From: Lingula anatina
Lineage: Eukaryota; Brachiopoda; Lingulata; Lingulida; Lingulidae
NCBI RefSeq assembly: GCF_001039355.2
Contig: NW_019773803.1
Location: 1-25,496, forward strand
Direction of reading: 5' to 3'
Length of the DNA: 25,496 nucleotides
The first letter of the stretch is position 1. Each line of letters starts with the position of its first letter. Below, piece by piece: positions 17,938 to 25,496 of the stretch. The notes under the pieces are model-generated. The model was not told the origin of the DNA. It did not search any database and was given only the letters and a program-made list of their open reading frames with translations. The position numbers and the translations under genes are program-made.

Positions 17938-20702
17938 NGTACGAAAGATAATGCAGAGGAGAAGGACGATCCCGTTATCTATAGCCAAGTTTTAGCTTAT
18001 CTTCACAAGGGTTTGTTTCGGTATTCAACAAGCTTCGTCCAGGAGGGACAAACATGCTTTTATATACAGCACATCTTCACTAGTATTGTCAATCGGCACA
18101 AGGCCCACCCGTTCGTATGATGGAAGAATACTGCTATGAAGCAGTCCGACTGTCCAGTTTTAAAGACTTACCCAAATCAGTCCCGGTACCAGCAACGCGA
18201 CTTGCACGGTCAGGGTTCTATTACACTGGCAACAGTGATGAGGTAGCATGTTTTAGCTGTGGAGGGAGACTTAAGGAGTGGACCTATGGAGACAATCCAT
18301 TTGTGCGACATAGTAATTTGTTCCCAGATTGCCCACTTACGAAAGGGACTGAGACAAAGAATGTTCCCCTGTTCCAAACAGATGATGCTATTTCTATTTA
18401 CAGCATTGGCGCCGATGATGATCCTTTCCCAAACTTAGCAACATCTTCACCACGTGACCATGGTGACAATGCGTCCTCACTACTGTCAAGACAACAAGCA
18501 CTATCCAGGTCACTAGGCATCAGTTCACCAGAAGTCGCCATTACGCAGATCACGCCGCTGGAAACAAACATGATGACTCATGCCGGGGTTGCCAGTGGTG
18601 TACGCTCTAAGGAGAACACAGCTGCACCCTTAACTCCACCAAATACATCTCATCTGCCTGCATGTGTCCCTTCGCGGATGAGAAATGAGTCTGATCGCAT
18701 AGCAACTTTCGTCAGCTGGCCCAGTGGAGCAAGTGTCCGACCCAGAGACTTGGCAAGAGCTGGTTTCTTCTATCTAGGCACGGAGGACAGGGTACAGTGT
18801 GCCTTCTGTGAGGGGGTATTAAGGAATTGGGAACTAGGTATGATTACTTTTTACCGCTATGATCGTGATTCTATATATCCCTGCCAGTTCTGTGTAAATG
18901 GTTAAGTAAGAAAAGGGTCACTCATATGTATGAATATGAACATTCCTAAATTTATCAAAACAACCAAACCTTTAAAACTGATGCAATATTGTCATGACAT
19001 ATTAGTTTTATACATTGATTTGTAACTTAAGTGCTGATTTTATGTTGTTGTTGGATTTAAAACGCACAATTCTCCTCAGCGTCAGAATGATGAAATGGAT
19101 CACGGACTGTCAGACGTTAACATTTGCTTTAGGTGACCAACCAATGCAGGAACACCGCAAATATCTTTCCACCTGCCCGTTCGTCCTAGGACTGGAAGTT
19201 GGAAATATTCCTCTGGAAGAACCAAGCACAGCTCTTCCTCTTGCTGTGTCAGAATCACAAAGACAAGCTGTGGGAGGCGGCACAACAGGATCAGAGAGTA
19301 AGCATGAGTTAACAATAATTCTAACAGATCCTCATAAACGCTACCGCGAGGACATGATTTTAAAGACCTAGTTAACCATATTCATTTGGTGCAATGTAAT
19401 GTATATTGACCCAATTTTGATACTATATAGAATTTGTACCCTAAACAAAAGTTTCTTGTCGAGAAATGCGTACAGGTACTACGCGTCGTTTCCCATCACG
19501 CAGCACAGCACAGCCTATTACTTCTGCTCGAATCGTGTTTCATAGTGCATTACAGGGTACATCTAGAATGCAGGTTAGTGCAATGACGACAACCACAGAT
19601 GTTAAATGTCGTTAAACTGTCATTACTTAGCAAGTCGATCCACAAAACTCTCCTTCCCATGTCTTCACCCCATAGATGCCACAACTGAATCCACAGAAGG
19701 AGTACTAACAGCGAGACCTAGACACGAGAGATACGCCACTAAACAGGCCAGAGTTCGAACCTTTGCTAACTGGCCGCCATCTCGTATTCCGCGTCCTGAA
19801 GCTCTCGCCAGGGCCGGGTTTTTTTACGCCGGTAAGTACACCTTATATTTGACTGAAATATATCGATTAATTTATTAAGTATTAACATGTTCATATATCC
19901 ATTGGTGTTGCCAAATTTATAGAAAACGAGACCCCTCAATATAATTAATATGCCATAACCTATAACGCCCCTTCTTAAAGCACACCAGCATCCCATATAT
20001 TAAGGCAAAGTCACACAATGTGTAATATGTACATATGACAGTGTACTTCAATGTGCAATCCACAGCTCTCACGACGCCTTTTTTAGATTGTCGCTAATAA
20101 AAAGCTGACCATTTGTGAATAAAAATGGAAAAGTTATAATCTTGATAAGAGGAGTAACAGCACCCATTCAGTATATTTTTATTTTAATAACAGGCTTTTT
20201 TGACAACGTGAAATGCTTCTTCTGTGACGGAGGACTGAGGAATTGGGAACCACAAGACGACCCTTGGGCTGAGCATGCGCGTTGGTTCCCGTGGTGTGAT
20301 TTTGTTCGTCAGTGCAAGGTGGGTGCTTTTATACAAATTATTAAGGGACAAAATTCGCCAAACAACCTGGTAAGCATATATTTAATCTCAGCTTTTAATG
20401 TGATTAAGATATAAGCACGGATTAGGGTAGATGACGTTTAAATAATTGGTGTAACTTAGGCGTTGTCTGATTTTCATTTTTATGACGCAGACATCGTCAA
20501 TCAAGAAACCTTACATGACGTACATTATAACCACATTATACTTGATAAAAGACAAGGAGGGGATTGTCTTTTGGTTGTAAATCTACACACCATGTTAGCA
20601 AATTCCGTATACATTGACTATGCTTTTTTATATATTTTTTTCACGGGACATTGTCTTTTGATTGTAAATCTACATACCATGTTAGCAAATACCGTAAACA
20701 TT

Positions 20703-20748
<46 letters not shown>

Positions 20749-22038
20749 TGATCACGATTAATATTGATTTATTCAATTTAGTCTCCCCAGTCTCAAGCGC
20801 AAGCACAAAGAGCACAAGGTTAGTAACCCATTGCTTTCTGACAACGAACACAATTATCTTTTACCCGGTCCATGTGCCTTGCTAGATTTCTAAAGTTTGA
20901 AAACAGCTGTCACCTTCATACATAGACAATATTGTTCTTCACAGAATTAGCATATATGGTAAATGTGTGCGTGGTACATGTATATGAACAATGCCTTATT
21001 GTTCTTATTTGTGATTGGACCCCATCAAACATTCAACAACTTGGAGCAGTATCACTTTATGCTCGTAAATAAATCGCTGAGCATGCTTCTTGTCCCATCA
21101 CGTGATCGGAACTCTGTCTGTATACAGGTGCGCCAGGCAATTACAATGTAGAGGCCAGGGAGATCAAAGCCCGCCTGGACACCCCGACAGTGCAGGCGGT
21201 CTTAGATATGGGTTTCAGACGAGATACAGTGCGTCAGGCGATCGAACATAGATTGAGGGATATTGGAGATGATTTCCCCAGTGCAGTGAGTTTACTAGAT
21301 GCCATTTTGAAAATTGAGGATGAGATGAACCGGCAGACGGCGCAAGGTGCGGCGGCGATGGCAGTAATTCCCCAAGAGGCGCCTGGTCAACAGCCACTAG
21401 TCCCGGCTCTGGCTGAAGTACCAGCATCTGTGGCAACCCAGAACACATCTCAAACGCAGAATTCGGGTAATGTCTGAGCTGATAACACTCCGCTATGATA
21501 AAGTGCGGTTAGATATGTAAAATATACACAGAGTTAAATAGAACGTTCAGAAACATTGTTATTTTGAATGATTATGAAATAATTATAGGTGCTAAGGTAA
21601 ATATTTTAATATCATTATCATTATTAAACCATCAACGCACTCGAATTGCTGCTACAGGGCGACTTTCTCAGGTGAATATCGTTGATGTTGTTCACAATAA
21701 GAAGCATCATTAAGCACTTGATTAAAAAAGAAGTGATTAAAAAAGAAGAGTAAACCTGTTTATTTGTGTCCTTTCATTTGTATTGATGTTATGCCATTAT
21801 CACCAACTTTTTTGAAGTAAGTGTTACCAATTGTATTCCAGAGATCAAGTCTTTGCTTGAGGAAAACAAGAGACTGAAAGAAGAGCGCATCTGTAAGATA
21901 TGTATGGACGAAGAAGTTAGCGTGGTATTTCTGCCGTGCGGCCATCTTGTCGCCTGTGTCCAGTGTGCACCTGCCTTGAGGAATTGCGCCATTTGCAGAA
22001 CAGCTATCAAGGGCACGGTTAGGTCCATATTAAATTAA
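17030..22038 (+). CDS. IAP family E3 ubiquitin ligase, BIR-BIR-BIR-UBA-RING (spliced, seven coding exons)
   Basis: Exons 17030-17726, 19133-19297, 19676-19831, 20194-20318, 20791-20818, 21128-21466 and 21842-22038 join in phase to 1707 nt, 568 residues plus stop. BIR1 zinc ligands are C45, C48, H65, C72; BIR2 C220, C223, H240, C247; BIR3 C347, C350, H367, C374, each in the C-x2-C...H-x6-C pattern. A UBA domain (about 410-452, MGF loop 418-420) and a C3HC4 RING (C521 to C555) follow, ending [10 protein letters not shown]. The plan is that of XIAP or of cIAPs without CARD: BIRs bind caspases and IBM-motif proteins, UBA binds ubiquitin, RING is the ligase; cytosolic. BIR3 keeps the acidic residue and Trp (DDPW) of the peptide groove; BIR1 has Phe and BIR2 Met at the Trp position. 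The first exon also exists as a second copy at 18117-18837 that splices equally well (576 residues). A one-to-one orthologue cannot be named. Confidence 0.88.
17939..19039 (+). repeat. Second copy of duplicated block containing the BIR1-BIR2 exon
   Basis: It starts immediately after the N with the same base as the first copy and ends where the first copy's last bases recur (GCTGATT at 19033-19039), after which the intron continues uniquely. It differs from copy A by many single substitutions, a 24-bp insertion and a 9-bp deletion. The layout suits two haplotypes placed end to end, but a true tandem exon duplication with a small gap is not excluded. Confidence 0.9.
18117..18837 (+). CDS. IAP coding exon 1, copy B: BIR1, linker, first half of BIR2
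   Basis: It opens with the same [15 protein letters not shown] start and has the same donor (CTAG|GTATGA) in the same phase as copy A, with 240 codons plus one base. BIR1 differs from copy A at only one or two residues (PAT for PST; LTKG for LMKG). The linker is much more variable: NGNIGTN is [17 protein letters not shown] is [10 protein letters not shown], and eight extra residues (PLETNMM plus one) sit before [11 protein letters not shown]2 has the more canonical Arg before [10 protein letters not shown]. This copy is adjacent to exon 2 and needs no exon skipping. Confidence 0.85.
19133..19297 (+). CDS. IAP coding exon 2: second half of BIR2
   Basis: Acceptor CATTTGCTTTAG ends at 19132. 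The exon completes Gly233 and continues [20 protein letters not shown], supplying the His and last Cys of BIR2, then an acidic/Ser-rich linker. Donor GTAAGC at 19298; phase 1. The longer open frame to 19371 and from 19015 is intron. Confidence 0.88.
19676..19831 (+). CDS. IAP coding exon 3: linker and N-terminal half of BIR3
   Basis: Acceptor TTCACCCCATAG ends at 19675; donor GTAAGT at 19832. It encodes ATTESTEGV, a basic stretch ([14 protein letters not shown]) and the start of BIR3 ([27 protein letters not shown]). Phases match exons 2 and 4. Confidence 0.88.
20194..20318 (+). CDS. IAP coding exon 4: zinc-binding half of BIR3
   Basis: Acceptor TTTTAATAACAG ends at 20193; donor GTGGGT at 20319. 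It encodes [20 protein letters not shown] then [11 protein letters not shown], with all four zinc ligands and the DDPW groove residues typical of IBM-binding (type II) BIR domains such as XIAP BIR3. It ends QCK in phase 0. Confidence 0.9.
20562..20745 (+). repeat. 87-bp-period duplication and TA microsatellite in IAP intron 4
   Basis: A 60-bp word starting TTGTCTTTTGGTTGTAAATC and ending CATTGACTAT recurs at 20564-20621 and 20651-20708, followed by an uninterrupted 40-nt TA repeat (20706-20745). The long ORF here (20463-20885) crosses the microsatellite and is not coding. Confidence 0.85.
20791..20818 (+). CDS. IAP coding exon 5: 28-nt microexon
   Basis: Acceptor TTAGTCTCCCCAG ends at 20790; donor GTTAGT at 20819. 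It encodes SQAQAQRAQ plus one base. Exon 4 ends in phase 0 and exon 6 needs one leading base, so some exon with this phase is required, and this is the only well-bounded candidate in the intron. A hydrophilic spacer after BIR3 fits. Confidence 0.65.
21128..21466 (+). CDS. IAP coding exon 6: UBA domain and linker
   Basis: Acceptor CTGTATACAG ends at 21127; donor GTAATG at 21467. It encodes [20 protein letters not shown], then the UBA ([20 protein letters not shown] through AVSLLDAIL, with the MGF loop) and an Ala/Gln/Pro-rich linker. The second half is paralogous to 1-206. Confidence 0.92.
21842..22038 (+). CDS. IAP coding exon 7: C-terminal RING
   Basis: Acceptor TTGTATTCCAG ends at 21841; TAA at 22036-22038. 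Helix [12 protein letters not shown], then C3HC4 ligands C521, C524, C536, H538, C542, C545, C552, C555, and tail [10 protein letters not shown]. Nearly identical to 948-1144; the last residue is Asn instead of Ser. Confidence 0.95.
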
Positions 22039-22556
22039 TCTTTATGTAATCCTGGCCAAGAATAGCAAGGATTTCATCCAAATTGCACTATCATCTTAAT
22101 ATCTAAGTACTAAGCTGAATGAAATAAGTATCACAGATTCAATGACATTTCCTGATCATATATTGCAAAGTGTAGTAACAACTATTCTCATTTTGACAGT
22201 TTTAAGAGGTTTTGTACATACAAACTACATACGTCAAAACATTGGCATAGAACGACAGTCATAAAGGTTATTATTAAGAAAAACGTTATTTATGAACTAT
22301 CCTTCTCATTGTTATTTTTCACAGCTTTTAAAGTCACAAAATTATTCAAAAGTGAATTGTATGCGGCTGTTTCACAATCAGGGGTACAAAATAGGGGTCA
22401 CATTGAGAGAAAAATTAACTCTGATGCATCTGTTTAATTTTGTGACATATAAAAAGAATAACATCTTAACTATGACATCCACAATTTTTAGAACACAATA
22501 TTAATTACTTTTTGTGCTATGCTCAAATTAACAAAACACTCCTTAGGCTATGATCT
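22039..22556. other. 3' flank of IAP gene, paralogous to 1145-1482
   Basis: Alignable with the first gene's flank up to about 22364 with small indels, after which the two diverge. No AATAAA at the position where the first gene has one. The ORF at 22292-22504 has no domain. Confidence 0.7.
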
Positions 22557-22573
22557 GGGGGTACGGACACTAC
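22557..22573 (+). repeat. Short repeat GGGGGTACGGACACTACA
   Basis: The 17-18 bp word occurs here and twice at 25265-25302 in the same orientation. Its origin is unknown; it may be a transposon end. Confidence 0.55.
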
Positions 22574-23713
22574 ACATTCAAGTAACTGATGCTTTTGTAA
22601 CTGAAATATCATGTTGTTTACCAGTTATTTTTGCCAACATTCTAAATAATTCCAATGTTAAGATATAACAGCAGTACTTTAACCAAAAGAATACAAGTAC
22701 ATGTATTAATCAAAAAGTTTTTTAGAGAAATACAACAGCACGTTTTTCAGTGGATGCTGGAGCTTGGTTGTGTGTCATTCAGTTTGACTTTCATTCACCA
22801 GACTTTAATATAAACTTTTATTTCTGTTGCTTGACCTTTTTTATTTATTATTTTTTGTTTGTTTGTTTGTTTGCTTGCTTGTTTCAGTCTTGATTCCTTT
22901 TTTTTTTTTTTTTTGGAGTCTTTTCTTCTTTTTCATCTCTCGTTAATTTGCACCTCTTGTTCTACTGTTTTCAGGAGTGTTGGGTTTCTGCTTCTCCTTG
23001 ACTCTCTGTCAGTAATTGCCCTAATTTCTTCTCTTTATTTTAGTCTTTCTTGCTGGGCCAGCCTATGGTGATTCTTATGTTACCTGCATTCAATGTCTTT
23101 TATTGATTATTAGATTATTAGCATCTTTACGGATATAAGCTCTTTGACGTCTTTTTTTTTCCAAATTATTTTTTGCTGACAGTAAAATTTTCAGGTTCCC
23201 TTTTTCTTTTCCTGTTTGGCTTTTTGTTTATTGTCATCCATATTTGATACTTCATTCACTGAGAGTATAATAATTGTACTGCTAATTATGCATGTATTGA
23301 AGTGTTCGTATCCCCTCAAAATATATCATATACATTAATCATAGAATATTAATCCATATGCAGTTTATTATTTTGCAATTACAGGGTTACTACTTAACAT
23401 TGAATATTTTATCACTGTTATTATTTGGGTGTGGACTGGCAATTTTTTTGGCTTGATTCATCAAAAAAGTATGTCATTGACTGATAAAAATATCCAGTCT
23501 TGTATTGTAAGATATTTTGGTCAATAATATCAAATCTGACATAAGATGTCATTCAAAAGAAAAGAACACCCCCAGAAAATCATATCAACAGTTTGATGTC
23601 AGTATTAATTTTAAGCTAAGATATTAAAGAAAATGATAGCCTCCGGACAGTGATATGTTACACAGTCAAATAACTCATTACAGTAAATCATGAGAAGTCA
23701 TCAATAGCGGGTA
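22574..23713. other. AT- and T-rich intergenic stretch
   Basis: Contains a GTTT tetranucleotide run at about 22855-22872, a 20-nt class T run near 22900-22915 and pyrimidine-rich sequence to about 23240. The ORF at 22859-23071 is a low-complexity by-product. AAAAGAAAAGAACACCCCC at about 23554 could be an element end, but no inverted partner was found. Confidence 0.5.
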
Positions 23714-24692
23714 TCACCTCCAGCAGCCGCTTGCAGCGCCCTCATCCTTCATGGCATACCCTGTGACTAGTTTTTTAAGAGTTTGGATGGGGATATCATT
23801 CCAAGCAGTGATATTTGCCTGTCGCAGTTCATCACTATTTACCGGCCGATGACAATAGCTATTAATTCTGTGAGTTAGTTCCGCCCACAGATTTTCAATC
23901 GGGTTCGTATCTGGGGAGTTTGTAGGCCAGGGCAGTTGCTGAACCCATTGGTTTCGAAGAAAAACAGTGATTCTGCGAGCTCGATGTGGGGTTGCACAGT
24001 CGTCTTCGTACACAAAGTTGTTCCTGAAGATGACTCTTACAAATCGAAACATTGTTTGCTGAAAATTTTGTCTCTGTAGGAACCCTGGTTGAGGTTGCCT
24101 GGTTGAGGAACCAACTGGTTCTGGGCACCGGCATAAAATGCTCCCCAAACAGAGACGTTACCACCCCCTGCTTGCACCCTACACAATCATCGTTTATGCC
24201 TCTCGTACACGTCGGCGGACACGGCGTCGATCGTCAACCCTAAAAACTTCATATCTGGCCTCATCACCGAAAACGACGTGATTCCAGTGTTTTGGCTGCA
24301 AACGCACATGGTCCCCAGCCCATTGCAGACGTCGCTGTATATGACCTGCTGTAAACAGTGATTTCCCTACTTGTCTTCGTGCAAAATAGCCGGCTTGCAG
24401 TAATCTCTTGTTCACGAGGGACCTTGCCACTCTTTTCTCAGGACACTGGTTGTCTTTGTACGACCAGCACGGCGCCCTCTAAGGAGAAGGCGATCCTGTC
24501 TTCTTGGTGTGATACGCGGGCGCCCTGGTCGAGGTATTGGAGTAGGTGCCCCTGTTGTAGCATTTCTTTGGAGGACTTTACTAACGGTTTCTGATAAATG
24601 TTGCATTGGCTGGCAATGGCTGTCCGTTTCTGGCCATTTTCTCTGACAGCAAGAATCCCATAGTAAGCTGCGTTGCTTAGCTGTCGAACCAT
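23714..24692 (-). pseudogene. Tc1/mariner-like transposase, DD34E, frameshifted
   Basis: Minus-strand pieces in order: VRQLSNAAYYGILAVRENGQ (N-terminal helix-turn-helix, from 24692), then after a shift PTPIPRPGRPRITPRRQDRL (GRPR linker), RSLVNKRLLQAGYFARRQVG and WNHVVFGDEARYEVFRVDDR (first catalytic Asp), and after another shift VYEDDCATPHRARRITVF (second Asp) and SPDTNPIENLWAELTHRI (catalytic Glu), ending ASGCWR with the stop near 23714. The second Asp and the Glu are separated by 34 residues, so it is a DD34E Tc1-type enzyme for cut-and-paste transposition at TA sites. At least two frameshifts and a stop near 24193 inactivate it. I could not find its terminal inverted repeats. Confidence 0.8.
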
Positions 24693-25264
24693 ATCTTCTC
24701 TAAGGTACCTGTCAAGTTTCAGAGCGATCCCTTTATTGCTTCTCTAAACACACTCCAAAGATTGGCCAAACCCATGCGTTTTTATACAAGGGCAGAAAAT
24801 GTCGAAAAGACCACCCCTCTCATTTCTGACCACAGAACATGCAACTGCATGCATCAATTGTTTAGAAAGTTGTGTGGTAATTAGGTAACACACTTGGCTA
24901 CACATGAAGTGACACCTCAGTTTTGGATTTAGTGAAGCTAGAGAGAAAATAAATATTTTGTAGAAAAATTAATCGCCAAAAAATAATTTTCCATATTAAG
25001 TAGTAACCGTGTAGCTATATTTGGCAATATATTCAAACCAAGATTGTTCATTTTCAATGCAAAGAGTAGCATCTTTACTGATATTATTTCTTTGCAAAAT
25101 CTCTTGCCTGACTCTAATTAATTAGTATCCCTATTATATACGTTTTTTCTAAACATCATAAGACATGAATGCATTTTATATAGTCTAGAACAATATTTTG
25201 TACCATATTTTGAAGTTTTATCATCATTGATAAGTAGCTAGTTATCCAAAGGTTAATGTATAAC
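24693..25264. other. AT-rich intergenic stretch
   Basis: Nothing recognised beyond the probable flank of the Tc1-like copy. Confidence 0.5.
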
Positions 25265-25302
25265 TTGGGGGTACGGACACTACAGTAGGGGTACGGACAC
25301 TA
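25265..25302 (+). repeat. Two tandem copies of GGGGTACGGACACTACA
   Basis: GGGGGTACGGACACTACAG is directly followed by TAGGGGTACGGACACTACA. The same word occurs once at 22557. Confidence 0.6.
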
Positions 25303-25442
25303 CATTTGGCACCAAATTCTTGCATATCTTTTCATAATAAGGGGTCATGTGCTATTTTCTTCCTGCAAAATAAATGTCAGTGTAGACAATATAGAATAAT
25401 AAAATCAGACAGAATATGCTGTGATTCCTAAATGAAACAGAT

Positions 25443-25496
25443 GGGGGGGGGGGGGGGGGAAGGGAACCCTAAAAAAAAGGGGGACACAAGGGGGCC
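25443..25496 (+). other. Poly-G and homopolymer-rich end, probably low-quality sequence
   Basis: A 17-nt G run is followed by blocks such as AAAAAAAAGGGGG and ends GGGGGCC. The composition is unlike the rest of the window and suggests a contig-end artefact, although a real G tract cannot be excluded. Confidence 0.5.

Noticed and set aside
20463-20885. 140-codon ORF in IAP intron 4
   Set aside because: It runs through a TA microsatellite and an 87-bp duplication and lies between well-supported exons.
442-21841. CARD between UBA and RING as in vertebrate cIAPs
   Set aside because: In neither gene is there room or sequence for a CARD of about 90 residues between the UBA and RING exons.
17030-22038. 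IAP gene captured from a virus
   Set aside because: It has introns in domain interiors, three BIRs and a UBA; large DNA virus IAPs are intronless with fewer BIRs and no UBA.
22859-23071. Membrane-protein-like ORF rich in Leu, Phe and Ser
   Set aside because: It is a translation of pyrimidine-rich low-complexity DNA.
23554-24830. Possible terminal repeats around the Tc1-like pseudogene (AAAGAACACCCCC and AAAAGACCACCCC)
   Set aside because: The two words are in direct, not inverted, orientation and do not extend.

Overview
The window is animal nuclear DNA, most likely from a mollusc or a related lophotrochozoan. The background is AT-rich and non-coding. Coding sequence is split into short exons with GT-AG borders. 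Remnants of metazoan transposons (Tc1/mariner-like and Ty3/gypsy-like) are scattered through it. The only intact genes are inhibitor-of-apoptosis (IAP) genes, and IAP and TRIM-NHL families are expanded in molluscs; the species cannot be named from the sequence. Two single N bases (7216 and 17938) each sit exactly at the junction of a direct duplication, so the window is a scaffold with unmerged contig or haplotype overlaps.

Layout. 1-1144 is the 3' end of one IAP gene (UBA end, a lysine-rich exon, RING exon); its 5' part lies outside the window. 1145-4170 is AT-rich intergenic DNA with a foldback repeat at 3205-3411. 4175-8132 is a graveyard: a B-box fragment, a frameshifted TRIM RING exon, a foldback made of two inverted Tc1-like transposase halves, a Ty3/gypsy integrase tail, and a frameshifted NHL-repeat end of a TRIM-like protein. 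8133-15470 has no convincing gene but holds repeats, including copies of a GATCGATC-bearing family, tandem and inverted repeats, and one unrecognised ORF near 10.95-11.25 kb.

15475-22038 holds a second IAP gene. A candidate TATA promoter and first splice donor lie at 15475-15550. The coding exons then run 17030-17726 (or its alternative copy 18117-18837), 19133-19297, 19676-19831, 20194-20318, 20791-20818, 21128-21466 and 21842-22038. The phases join cleanly to a 568-residue (576 with the alternative copy) protein with three BIR domains, a UBA domain and a C-terminal RING, the plan of XIAP/cIAP-type E3 ligases without a CARD. The first and second IAP genes are recent paralogues: exons, introns and about 330 bp of 3' flank match. 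The second lacks about 380 bp that in the first contains the lysine-rich exon.

22365-25496 is intergenic with a decayed Tc1-like DD34E transposase on the minus strand (23714-24692), a short repeated motif (22557 and 25266), and a low-quality-looking poly-G end.

I found no operon-like or novel multi-gene system. The most notable items are the duplicated BIR exon with a variable inter-BIR linker, the gain or loss of the lysine-rich exon between paralogues, and the inverted Tc1 foldback.
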